Below are positions 8,323 to 16,828 of a stretch of 64,000 bases of DNA, one piece after another. This stretch comes from Phycisphaerales bacterium (GTDB lineage Bacteria; Planctomycetota; Phycisphaerae; Phycisphaerales; UBA1924). The first letter of the stretch is position 1, and every line of letters begins with the position of its first letter. The translations under genes and the position numbers were made by a program. The notes under the pieces are model-generated. The model ran no database searches. It had not been told where the DNA came from and saw nothing but the letters and a program-made list of their open reading frames with translations. The stretch is from the NCBI GenBank assembly GCA_022843545.1, contig JALHNL010000008.1:1-64000 (forward strand). The letters are read 5' to 3'.

Positions 8323-11300
8323 ATGGTCATGGTTCATGCGCAACGACAACTTCATCGCACCCACACTTACCGCGGCGGCGCGGGGCGGCGCGGCTCGGTC
8401 CTGGTGCTCGTCATCGGCGTTCTGGCGCTCATGGCCCTGATCGTGCTGGTGTACAGCACCATCGGCATCGCCGATCGGCGCGGCGCCGCCGCGCTGGTCG
8501 ACAAGACCCGCGCCGCGGAGCAGGGCTCGGCCATCGCCGACTATTTCACGCAGATCATCGGCGACGAGAAGCTCTCGCTGATCAACCAGACCGTGACGGC
8601 GGGCCCGAACGAGTTCCGCAACGTCACCATGCGCAAGGCCTGGACTCACCCGGGCCAGGACCCCAACGTGGTCAGCGTGCCCCCGCTCAACCAGCCCTGG
8701 CGCGGCTTTGAGCCCAGCGGCGGCGTGCGTTATGCCTGGGAGCCCGCGGCCCCCGGTCGGCTTGACCCGCGTCCCGGCGTCACGCCCTTCCTCTCCTCCG
8801 CCGATCGCGCGTATCTGGATGCCGGCACCACCGCGCTCAACTCGCAGTCCAGCCCCATCACCGCGTCCAATCAGTTGCAGCGCGGCGGCGGGCCGTTTGT
8901 CGAGCTCCACCGTGACCTGCTCGCCATCAGCAACTTCGCCGATGACGGTCGCGCCATCAGCAAGCTCGCCATCCGCGGCAACTTCGACGCCGAGTCGGGC
9001 TTCGGCACCGACGCCGACGGCTTCCTGCGCACCAGCGCCAACCTGTGGCTGATGGACGCGACGGGCTTCCCGGTGGTGACCGGCCCCACCTCGCCCGACA
9101 CCGCGTACAACGGCTTTCTCCCCTGGGTGCGCGACGGGTCGAACAACCCGCCCCCGATCTTCACCGACCCCAACGTCCCTTACATGTGGTTCATGAAGCA
9201 GTACGCCCTGCACCGCATGGTCGGCTCGGGGTTTGATCCGGGCGTCATCAGCGTGATCGATCAGCAGCCCGGCGGGCGGTTCCACCTCGACAACCTCTTT
9301 GCCGACGCCGACGGCGACGGCTTCTACGACTCGCGCTGGTTCGAACTCACGACCCTCCGCGGCGGCGCGCGGTCGGTGGTGCCGCAGTACGGCAAGATGC
9401 GGTGGTTCGTCGCGGCCAAGGCGCTGGACCTTTCGGGCCTGGTGAACGTGAACACCGCGCTCTCCTTCGCCCGCGAGCCCAGCACCGCCTTCCCCGCGGG
9501 CGCCACCCCCGCGGACGTGGACCTTGAGCGACTGCTCCGCCTGGCCGACGTGCGCCGCCTGTTCACCGACGCGAGCGGGCGCGAGTCGTACTTCAATTCG
9601 GACTGGTTCCCGAACCTGGACGCGGCGACCGCCCAGCCCTCCGACTACCGGGCGTACGAAGGCTCCGGTGACGGCGCGATCCCCGATGAGATCGGCGGGT
9701 CCGCGTTCGCCGCTCTGCTGGAGGCGAGGCTGACCCAGCCGCCCGTGCCGGCGCAGCGCTTCGCGCCGGGCGACGTGCCGTTCGGCAACCTGTTCCAGGT
9801 CGACAACCCGCGCGACACGCTGACGGCGCGGGTGCGGTCGGATATCTGGAACCGCTTCTCGCGCTCCCCGCGCGGCGCGGTAGCCGAGAACCCGTTCAAC
9901 GCGGGGCGCAGCGACGTCCGCAACTTCACCACGCCCTTCAGCTTCGCCGACGAAATGGAATTGCGCTCGCGCCACGGGCTGAACGATTCCAACAACCGCA
10001 GCCTGCTCGAGGTGGTCATTGACGGCCGTGCCCGCAACCAGACCCTGTGGAACCTGGGGCCCCTGCGCAGCACCCGCGGGACCGAGTATGAACTCGTGGA
10101 CTTCAACGGCGACCCGCGCGTCGAGGCTGCGGCGCACACGCTCTCCATCACCAGCGTGCGTTCGCTGCTCACCACCGTGTCGGGCACCATGCTCATCCAG
10201 CCCGACCCCACGGGCCGCACGCCCGTGGCCCAGACGGGCGTGGACGCCGCCGGGTTCCCGATCCTCACGCCGCTGCCCCTGAGCACCCGCGAGGTCCGCC
10301 CCGAGGCGTCCGCGGTGCTCGATGCGATCCTCACGGGCGCGGCGGGCGCGCCGGGCCAGCCTATCCCGGTGGATCAGTTGTTCTCGGCGTACCTCGACTC
10401 GCTCATGCCCGACGCGGGCTCGTTCGGGGCCACCCCGGTCGAAGACGTGTGGAGCCCCGAGATGGCGAACCACGTGCTCAACTATGGCGCGCGGGTCACG
10501 TCTACGGGCAATCCGCGGTCTCGCGTGGGCGGCAACAGCGCCGAGGTGGCCCTGCGCACCAGCGCCACCATGCTCACGAACCTGATCGCGGAGCGGTCGT
10601 TCGGGCTGCAGGGCGGGTCCGCCCGGCCGTACGCCAACGACGCCGACGCGATGATCATGGGGCAGGTGCTCATCAACGACGACGAGCGCAGCTTCCTGGC
10701 GACCGGCTCGGGCGGCACGACCCCGCAGACCTTCCCGGAGTGGAAGGACTCGGGCGTGGTCACGTATTCCTCGCCTTATCGCCCGTCGCTGGCGCTCTCG
10801 CTGGACGCCAACCGTCTGCCCGGGCTGACCACCAAGCGGCTGGCCGACCAGCAGGTCTCGGGCGATCTGAGCGCTCGGGGCGGGCTGGTGCTCTTCGGCG
10901 TGCGTCCGCAGCCGGTGCTCACGCAGGCCGCGTACTTCGTGATGTATACCAACGCGCCGATCATCGGCACCTCGGGCGGGCCCAACTGGCGCGACAAGGA
11001 GTGGACCGATTCGGGCGTGCCCAACGTGCCGCCCACGCCCGGGCCCGCCACCATCTTCGGCGCCGTCACCGCGGCCAACGACGACTTCGTCTTCGAGATG
11101 TTCGCCGTCCAGATCACCAACCCCTTCGACCGCGCCATCGCCCTCACCTCCACCACGCCCGACGGCAAGCCCGAGGTCGGCTCGGTCGACCCCAGCGTGA
11201 TGCGCTACTACATCGAGTTCAACGGGCGCTACTACAAGCTCGTGGACAAGGGGCCCGAGGGCGCGGAGAACAATGGCGTCGAACTGCTCCCCGGCGAGAG

Positions 11301-13629
11301 CCGCGTCTTCTACTACACCACGCTCTCCCCGCAGGAGATCGCCGACCGCATGAACGCGGTGATGCCCACCAGCGACATGTCCTCGGATCGCGTGATCGCG
11401 ATGATCGAGGGGCAGATCAAGACCCGGATCGCGGACGCGTCGCTGAATCCCTCTCACGGCGGTTCGCCCGTGCGGATCGTGCAGGTTGATCGCGCCAGCG
11501 GTGCCGAGGTGCCCGGCACGATCGATCTGTTCTTGGGTGCGTCCAACTCGCAGCAGCGCGTGGTGCGGCTGTGGCGCGTCGTTCACGACGACACCGAGGC
11601 CGGCTCCAGCAACAACGCCAATGTGCTCAACGATTACCTGGTCGATCGCCTCCGCGACCCCGTGGGCGTGGGGGTGGGGCGTGCGTCGCTCAACGTGCAG
11701 CTCCCCGCCGTCAAGACCGACATCGCGGGCACCTCGGTGCTCCCGCCCACGCCTCCCGGCTCGCAGGAGGATTACAACAACACCCGTTACTCCATCATGT
11801 TCGTGGGCTCCATCCGTCGGCCGGATGATCCCCGAGCGCCGGGCATTCCGCGCGGCGTGATGCCGGCGTACATGATCGAGGCCAAGTCCACCGCCTCGGG
11901 ATTCGACGCCCGTTCGTTCAACGTTGACGAGGGTCTGGACATCAACGGCGTGGCCATTCCCGCCGGCTCGATGGACATCTCCTGGTTCGGTCAGCACGGC
12001 GCGCGCCGGCTCGACGGCACCACCGGGCTCATCGCCAAGTTGAACGTGGACGAGTCCGCCGTCACCCCCGGGCAGGTGCCCGATCCGGTGCTGATGAAGT
12101 CGCTGGCCCGCTCGGCGAGCCAGCGGTCGGACCGCGAGATCGCGAATCGCCCGAGCGTCACCGGCGCGTCGGGGCCGATCCCGCCGGGTCTGGAGCCGTT
12201 CGAGGCCATCGCCATCCCGATGCGTGCGTTGCCGGTGCAGCGCCCGCTGACCCCTATGGAGATGCTCGGCACGCTGGCGGTCAGCGCGTCGCTGGACCCG
12301 TACCTCATGCCCGCGTCGGCCCCGGCCTCCGAGGCCAATCTCGACAGCGCGTGGACCACGCTGGGCGAGGCCCTCGCGCTGGGCAGCGGCTACAGCACGT
12401 CCGTCACGCCCGCCGGCACGCCCGAGTCGTACTACTTCGCCTTCGGCCACCCGGTGGACGGCGTCGTCTCCGGCGGACAGGTCCGCCTGGACACGTTCGT
12501 GCCGTACAACGACACCAACAACTCCGGGTCCTTTGAGCAGACGACGGGCCCGGCGGGTCCCAACCGCTTTGTCGATCCGCACCGCGGCTGGGGCACGCCC
12601 TTTGCCTGGAACATCCCGAGCGGGCTGCGGTTTGGCCCGGTGGTGGCTCAGGGTTTGATCAACATCAACACCGCGCCGCTCGCGGTGCTGCGCGCGCTGC
12701 CGCTGCTCACGCCCGACTATCGCAACCTTTCCACCGCCGGCACGGTGCCGGAGTGGATGCACCCCACCAACGCGCAGATGGCGGGCCGGCCGTTCTTTGA
12801 GCCCACGGTCGACCAGTGGGACGTCGCCGCCGCCATCAAGGCGTACCGCGACAAGACTGTGGAATACACCCGCGGTCTGGCCGGGGCCGACGCTGTGGGC
12901 CCGGCCATCGACTTCTCCGATACCGCGGCCCGCGTGCCGCAGTACGCGACGCTCGAGGACTACGCCAACAACCTGACCGGCCGCCGCGCCGTCTCGGGCT
13001 TCCTGAGGGACGCCAACACCAACAGTGCCACAGGCCTGCCGCTGCGCGAGTATCCGGGCTTCATGTCGATCATGGAAGTGCTGGGCGCGCGGATCGCCCC
13101 GGGCTTCACCTACACCGGCCCCTACACCGTTGACCGTCCCAACACCGACGCCACCCGCGTCGGGCACAGCATCGACCGCCTGGGCCGCTTCGGCGAGATC
13201 TCCGGCGGGACCTTGCAGCCTTCGGAACGCGTGCTCGACGTGCGTTTGCCCAGCACGGGCAACCGCGCGGGCCTGACGCCCAACTGGGTGGAGGACCCCA
13301 ACACCGCGGCTTCCGCCGGCGCGCCCGCGGAAATCCCCGACGGGCGGGACGCGCAGCTCGCCATCGCCGCCGCGCTCATGAACACCACCACCGTCCGCAG
13401 CGACGTGTTCTGCGTGTGGTTCGTGATCGAGGGCTACACCCGCGCGGATGTGGAGGGGCTGAACTACATCGGCTCGCCCACCGGCGTGGCCGACCCCAAC
13501 GACGACAGTTACGCCACCCCGATGACTCCGTCGGTCTCCCGGCGCTACGTCATGGTGGTGGACCGCACGAACGTCACCGCGCCGGGCCAGCGCCCCAAGA
13601 TCCTGTTCCTGCAGGAAGTGCCGCGGTAA
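8323..13629 (+). CDS. Giant GspK-like minor pseudopilin
   Basis: At 1768 residues this is about five times the length of usual GspK (roughly 320). The N-terminus has a basic leader, RRGSVLVLVIGVLALMALIV, and no Glu at +5, which is characteristic of GspK, the pseudopilus tip component. The GspK-type motif NxNTA appears twice, at N375-V-N377 and N1447-I-N1449. The second is followed by PLAVLRALP, as in the helix-hairpin-helix-like region of GspK. An EF-hand-like loop D328-A-D330-G-D332-G-F-Y-D336 is also visible. The start could be 8323 or 8329; AAGGGG fits the second better. It is the last pseudopilin of the operon. Long stretches between the motifs are unrecognised. Confidence 0.85.
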   Translation: MVMVHAQRQLHRTHTYRGGAGRRGSVLVLVIGVLALMALIVLVYSTIGIADRRGAAALVDKTRAAEQGSAIADYFTQIIGDEKLSLINQTVTAGPNEFRNVTMRKAWTHPGQDPNVVSVPPLNQPWRGFEPSGGVRYAWEPAAPGRLDPRPGVTPFLSSADRAYLDAGTTALNSQSSPITASNQLQRGGGPFVELHRDLLAISNFADDGRAISKLAIRGNFDAESGFGTDADGFLRTSANLWLMDATGFPVVTGPTSPDTAYNGFLPWVRDGSNNPPPIFTDPNVPYMWFMKQYALHRMVGSGFDPGVISVIDQQPGGRFHLDNLFADADGDGFYDSRWFELTTLRGGARSVVPQYGKMRWFVAAKALDLSGLVNVNTALSFAREPSTAFPAGATPADVDLERLLRLADVRRLFTDASGRESYFNSDWFPNLDAATAQPSDYRAYEGSGDGAIPDEIGGSAFAALLEARLTQPPVPAQRFAPGDVPFGNLFQVDNPRDTLTARVRSDIWNRFSRSPRGAVAENPFNAGRSDVRNFTTPFSFADEMELRSRHGLNDSNNRSLLEVVIDGRARNQTLWNLGPLRSTRGTEYELVDFNGDPRVEAAAHTLSITSVRSLLTTVSGTMLIQPDPTGRTPVAQTGVDAAGFPILTPLPLSTREVRPEASAVLDAILTGAAGAPGQPIPVDQLFSAYLDSLMPDAGSFGATPVEDVWSPEMANHVLNYGARVTSTGNPRSRVGGNSAEVALRTSATMLTNLIAERSFGLQGGSARPYANDADAMIMGQVLINDDERSFLATGSGGTTPQTFPEWKDSGVVTYSSPYRPSLALSLDANRLPGLTTKRLADQQVSGDLSARGGLVLFGVRPQPVLTQAAYFVMYTNAPIIGTSGGPNWRDKEWTDSGVPNVPPTPGPATIFGAVTAANDDFVFEMFAVQITNPFDRAIALTSTTPDGKPEVGSVDPSVMRYYIEFNGRYYKLVDKGPEGAENNGVELLPGESRVFYYTTLSPQEIADRMNAVMPTSDMSSDRVIAMIEGQIKTRIADASLNPSHGGSPVRIVQVDRASGAEVPGTIDLFLGASNSQQRVVRLWRVVHDDTEAGSSNNANVLNDYLVDRLRDPVGVGVGRASLNVQLPAVKTDIAGTSVLPPTPPGSQEDYNNTRYSIMFVGSIRRPDDPRAPGIPRGVMPAYMIEAKSTASGFDARSFNVDEGLDINGVAIPAGSMDISWFGQHGARRLDGTTGLIAKLNVDESAVTPGQVPDPVLMKSLARSASQRSDREIANRPSVTGASGPIPPGLEPFEAIAIPMRALPVQRPLTPMEMLGTLAVSASLDPYLMPASAPASEANLDSAWTTLGEALALGSGYSTSVTPAGTPESYYFAFGHPVDGVVSGGQVRLDTFVPYNDTNNSGSFEQTTGPAGPNRFVDPHRGWGTPFAWNIPSGLRFGPVVAQGLININTAPLAVLRALPLLTPDYRNLSTAGTVPEWMHPTNAQMAGRPFFEPTVDQWDVAAAIKAYRDKTVEYTRGLAGADAVGPAIDFSDTAARVPQYATLEDYANNLTGRRAVSGFLRDANTNSATGLPLREYPGFMSIMEVLGARIAPGFTYTGPYTVDRPNTDATRVGHSIDRLGRFGEISGGTLQPSERVLDVRLPSTGNRAGLTPNWVEDPNTAASAGAPAEIPDGRDAQLAIAAALMNTTTVRSDVFCVWFVIEGYTRADVEGLNYIGSPTGVADPNDDSYATPMTPSVSRRYVMVVDRTNVTAPGQRPKILFLQEVPR

Positions 13630-13713
13630 GGCTGGGCCCTCGGTGCTGCGAAGGCGGTCACCGTTCAGCCCGCTCTCAGGGCCATCCTGTGTGATCGCAC
13701 GCCAGGAGACGCC

Positions 13714-14202
13714 GTGCCCTCATCCCCGCGTCAGTCCATCGTGCTGTTCGATGGGGTGTGCAACCTGTGCAACTCGTCGGTGCGGTGGATCATCGCGCGC
13801 GATCGCCAGGAGGTGCACCGGTTCGCCTCGCTGCAGTCCGAGGCCGGCCGGCGGGCGCTGCGCGAGGCGGGCGCACCCGAGGCCCTGCCCGACAGCATCG
13901 TGCTGATCGACCAGGTAGGCGTTCACACCCGGTCCACCGCCGCGCTGCGGATCGCGCGTCGGCTGGGGTTCCCTTGGCGTCTGGCCGTGGTGGGATGGGT
14001 GATCCCGCGCTTCCTCCGCGACTGGCTGTACGACTTCATCGCCCGCAATCGCTACGCCTGGTTCGGACGGCGGGAGTCGTGCATGCTCCCGACTCCGGAC
14101 CTGCGCCGGCGGTTCCTCGACGCTGACGAGCCGCCTTTGCACGGAGCGGGTCTTGAGCCAACGCCCGAAGCGAGCGAGGTCCGCACACCGCCGCTCCGTT
14201 GA
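13714..14202 (+). CDS. DCC-family (DUF393) thiol-disulfide oxidoreductase-like protein
   Basis: This 162-residue protein opens with IVLFDGVCNLCNSSVRWI, the DxxCxxC signature that names the DCC/DUF393 family. These are small predicted oxidoreductases with a thioredoxin-like motif whose substrates are largely unknown. The GTG start at 13714 is supported by AGGAG 6 nt upstream. The C-terminal part contains a family-like RFLRDWLYDFIARNRYAWFG segment. It lies 84 nt after the giant pseudopilin on the same strand, so it could be co-transcribed, but a link to secretion is only inference. The last 30 residues, rich in Pro and Glu, are not conserved-looking. Confidence 0.85.
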   Translation: MPSSPRQSIVLFDGVCNLCNSSVRWIIARDRQEVHRFASLQSEAGRRALREAGAPEALPDSIVLIDQVGVHTRSTAALRIARRLGFPWRLAVVGWVIPRFLRDWLYDFIARNRYAWFGRRESCMLPTPDLRRRFLDADEPPLHGAGLEPTPEASEVRTPPLR

Positions 14203-14312
14203 ACCACGCGCGGGAGTCGGTGGATCAACACGATGCCGTAAAACCGAGAGTGGGGCGGCACGGGGGCGGGCGATGTTGGAAGCGTGCCGGGTCGGCCGGA
14301 CCTGTCTGTGAA

Positions 14313-14387
14313 TCAGGGTGACAGGATTTGAACCTGCGACCTCGAGGACCCAAACCCCGCGCTCTAGCCAAGCTGAGCTACACCCTG
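14313..14387 (-). tRNA. tRNA-Pro (anticodon UGG)
   Basis: Read on the minus strand, the sequence folds as a cloverleaf. The acceptor stem is CAGGGTG with CACCCTG; a C1-G72 pair is typical of bacterial proline tRNAs. The D arm is GCTC..AGAGC. The anticodon stem CGGGG/CCTCG encloses the loop TTTGGGT, so the anticodon is TGG. The T arm is GCAGG TTCAAAT CCTGT. The discriminator is A and CCA is not encoded, since the next bases are TT. It lies in the spacer between the DCC gene and the phosphomutase gene, on the strand opposite both. Confidence 0.95.
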
Positions 14388-14593
14388 AAGTGATCGAACT
14401 CTACGCGCGCCGCCCCATGCGCCAGAGCCGCCTGCGGAAGCGGGCGAATTCAGCCGGTGGGCGGGCGGGGCGGACCGCGAGCGGGGGCCGTCGGCTGCCG
14501 CCCACGGCTCTGAATCGGCTCGCGGAAACCGGCCTGCCGGGGGGCTAACCTCCGCCACTTCGGAACGACCCGGCTCCCAAACGGAAACCGATC
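14388..14593. other. Spacer between tRNA-Pro and the phosphomutase gene
   Basis: No gene is supported here. A reading frame running out of the tRNA complement (14318-14548, beginning MTGFEPATS) is a shadow often produced by this tRNA. The region presumably holds promoters for the tRNA (minus) and the phosphomutase (plus), but no convincing -35/-10 pair was found. Confidence 0.4.
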
Positions 14594-16015
14594 ATGCTCG
14601 GCAAAGTCTTCAAGGCGTACGACGTTCGCGGCACGTATCCCGACCTGCTCAACGAGGCGATGGCCCGGCAGATCGGCTTCGGCGCGAGCCGGTTTTTGCT
14701 GAGTGAGGCCGCCAAGGCGGGCGAGGAGTCGCCAATGATGAAGAACCTGGTGGTGGGGCGCGACATGCGCAAGAGCTCGCCCTCGCTGGCCGACGCGCTG
14801 ATCCGCGGCATCACCGATCAGGGCGGGCACGTGCTGGACGTGGGGATGGTGGACACCTCGTTCATCTACTTCGCGATCAACCATCTCGACTGCGCCGGCG
14901 GCGTGATGGTCACGGCCTCGCACAACCCGCCGCAGTACAACGGGTTCAAGGTTTCCAAGCGGAAGGCCAAGCCGGTGGGGGAGCAGACGGGGCTGGCTGA
15001 GATCCGCAAGTTCGCGGCGACGGTGGACTTCCAGAACAACTTCAACTCCGCGGGCGGGCGCGTGGAGAAGCGCGACCTGTGGGACGCGTACCGCAAGCAC
15101 GTGCTGTCGTTCCTGGACCTGTCCAAGAAGAAGGGCAAGAAGATCAAGGCGGTGATCGACGCCAGCAACGGGATGGCGGGGACGATGATCCCCAAGATCT
15201 TCGGCAAGAAGGGCGCGGGCGTGGACGGGCTGGAGATCATCGAGATCAACTTCGACAACAGCAAGGGCGAGTTTGTTCACGAGCCCAACCCGCTGGTGGC
15301 GGCGAACGTGAAGATGACCCAGGACGCGGTGATCCAGCACAAGGCCGACGTGGGCTTCTGCTATGACGGCGACGCCGACCGCTGCGTGGTGGTGGATGAG
15401 AAGGGCAAGATCGTGGGCTGCGACCATCTGACGGCGGTTATGGCCCGCCACTTCCTCGCCGTTGCGCCCGGCTCGGCGATCGTGTACGACCTTCGCAGCA
15501 CCAAGGCCGTGCTGGAAGACGTGGCGAAGGCGGGCGGCAAGCCCGTGCGCAGCCGCGTGGGGCACGTGTTCCTGAAGCAGGCGCTGGCCGACAACAAGGC
15601 GATCTTCGGGGGCGAACTGTCGGGGCACTTCTACTTCCGCGATAACTACAACGCGGACAGCGGGGTGATCGCGATGTGCACGACGCTGACGATCATGGCG
15701 CAGACGGGCAAGACGGTGGCGGAGCTGGTGAAGCCCGTGGCTCGCTACCAGCAGTCGGGCGAGATCAACTTCCAGATCGAGGACAAGGACGCCGCGCTGG
15801 CCCGTCTGAAGGACGAGTTCGAGGACGCCGGGAGCATCGACGAGATGGACGGCGTGACGATCGACTGCTTCGCGAAGGACGGGTGGTGGGCCAACGTGCG
15901 CAAGAGCAACACGGAGCCCTTGCTGCGGCTGAACCTGGAAGCCAAGGACAAGAAGACGCTGGATGCCACGCTGTCGCGGATCGCCCCGATGCTCGGGCAC
16001 AAGGTTGATCACTGA
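14594..16015 (+). CDS. Phosphomannomutase/phosphoglucomutase
   Basis: This 473-residue alpha-D-phosphohexomutase interconverts hexose 6-phosphates and 1-phosphates, feeding GDP-mannose or UDP-glucose and surface polysaccharide synthesis in the cytoplasm. All four family motifs are visible: the phosphoserine loop T107-A-S109-H-N-P, the magnesium site D258-G-D260-A-D262-R, the sugar-binding loop GGELSGHFYF near residue 340, and the phosphate-binding SNTEPLLRLN near residue 437. The start MLGKVFKAYDVRG matches the PMM/PGM N-terminus. Length is normal (about 460). Whether mannose or glucose is the main substrate (manB/algC-like) cannot be read from sequence alone. Confidence 0.95.
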   Translation: MLGKVFKAYDVRGTYPDLLNEAMARQIGFGASRFLLSEAAKAGEESPMMKNLVVGRDMRKSSPSLADALIRGITDQGGHVLDVGMVDTSFIYFAINHLDCAGGVMVTASHNPPQYNGFKVSKRKAKPVGEQTGLAEIRKFAATVDFQNNFNSAGGRVEKRDLWDAYRKHVLSFLDLSKKKGKKIKAVIDASNGMAGTMIPKIFGKKGAGVDGLEIIEINFDNSKGEFVHEPNPLVAANVKMTQDAVIQHKADVGFCYDGDADRCVVVDEKGKIVGCDHLTAVMARHFLAVAPGSAIVYDLRSTKAVLEDVAKAGGKPVRSRVGHVFLKQALADNKAIFGGELSGHFYFRDNYNADSGVIAMCTTLTIMAQTGKTVAELVKPVARYQQSGEINFQIEDKDAALARLKDEFEDAGSIDEMDGVTIDCFAKDGWWANVRKSNTEPLLRLNLEAKDKKTLDATLSRIAPMLGHKVDH

Positions 16016-16040
16016 ACTTGGGTCGCGGGGTCTGGGCCGA

Positions 16041-16070
16041 GGTGCGTGGTGCGTGGTGCGTAGGGCGTAG
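16041..16070 (+). repeat. GTGCGTG short repeat in a convergent spacer
   Basis: Three tandem units of GTGCGTG followed by TAG lie in the 167-bp spacer between the convergent phosphomutase and VOC genes. The 23 bases at 16041-16063 recur exactly at 44048-44070. A small hairpin, CCCGC TGAA GCGGG, lies nearby at 16094-16107 and might act as a weak terminator for either gene. Confidence 0.65.
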
Positions 16071-16182
16071 TTGCCGCGTCATGGCCCCCGGGTCCCGCTG
16101 AAGCGGGCGGCTCTCAGAGCGACAGGCGTGTGCGGACGGTCGCCTCCGATGGGATTTGGGCGGCTTACGTCGCGGGAGTGCT

Positions 16183-16662
16183 TTACTTCTTGGGTTTGTC
16201 GACGTGCTGGTCGATCAGGATCGGGTTGCCGTCCGGGTCGGTGAGCGTGATGTACGCCGGGCCGGTGGAGGCCTCATCGGCGGTGGCGGTGAGGGGCACG
16301 CCCAGAGCCTTGAGGCGGGCCTGGATCTGGCGCACGTCGTCAAACTCCGGCAGCGTGTTCTTCTCGCTGTCCCAGCCGGGGTTGAAGGTGAGCATGTTCT
16401 TGTCGAACATCCCCTGGAAGAGCCCGACTTTGGTGTCGCCGCTCTTCATGATTGACCACGTCGTGTTATCGCCGCCGACCGACTTGAAGCCGAGCTTCTC
16501 ATAGAAGGCCTTGGACACGGCCAGGTCCTTCACCGCCAGGCTGATCGAGAAGTTGCCGAGTCGCATGGGCTGGTCTCCGGTGGGTTTGGCGTCGGGGGCG
16601 GCGTTGATGGCTGAGCCGGCGAGCACACCGGCGAGCAGGGCGAGGGCGAGCAGTTTGGCCAT
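16183..16662 (-). CDS. Secreted VOC (glyoxalase/bleomycin-resistance) family protein
   Basis: This 159-residue protein has an N-terminal signal peptide ([21 protein letters not shown]) and one vicinal-oxygen-chelate domain. The family pattern is clear: [20 protein letters not shown] at the first beta-alpha-beta unit, and [19 protein letters not shown] at the end, the usual DPDGN..l turn. The first metal-ligand position (His in SLAVKD, often H) is not obvious, so catalysis is uncertain. The start at 16662 is chosen because it gives a clean signal peptide; the open frame extends upstream to 16713. It is convergent with the phosphomutase gene. Function unknown beyond the fold. Confidence 0.85.
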   Translation of the reverse strand: MAKLLALALLAGVLAGSAINAAPDAKPTGDQPMRLGNFSISLAVKDLAVSKAFYEKLGFKSVGGDNTTWSIMKSGDTKVGLFQGMFDKNMLTFNPGWDSEKNTLPEFDDVRQIQARLKALGVPLTATADEASTGPAYITLTDPDGNPILIDQHVDKPKK

Positions 16663-16828
16663 GGCTGGGCTCCGCGGGCGGGCGTTGTCGGCGGTGTGCA
16701 GGGGCAGGCTCACGTAGCGAATCGCGGTCCGCTATGGTTGACGGCGTGAGGGCCCGCGGGCCGATGAGGCTGCGGGCCGGGCCGGTGCGAGTTGTACCGT
16801 CAGCGGCGCTTGGTTTGCCTGAATCCCC

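Noticed and set aside
8230-13167. 1645-residue open frame on the minus strand opposite the giant pseudopilin gene
   Set aside because: It is rich in Arg, Gly, Val and His with no domain pattern, as expected for the antisense of a GC-rich gene. The plus strand shows clear family motifs.
14318-14548. 76-residue ORF beginning MTGFEPATS next to the tRNA
   Set aside because: It is translated from the complement of tRNA-Pro and is a well-known kind of false ORF.
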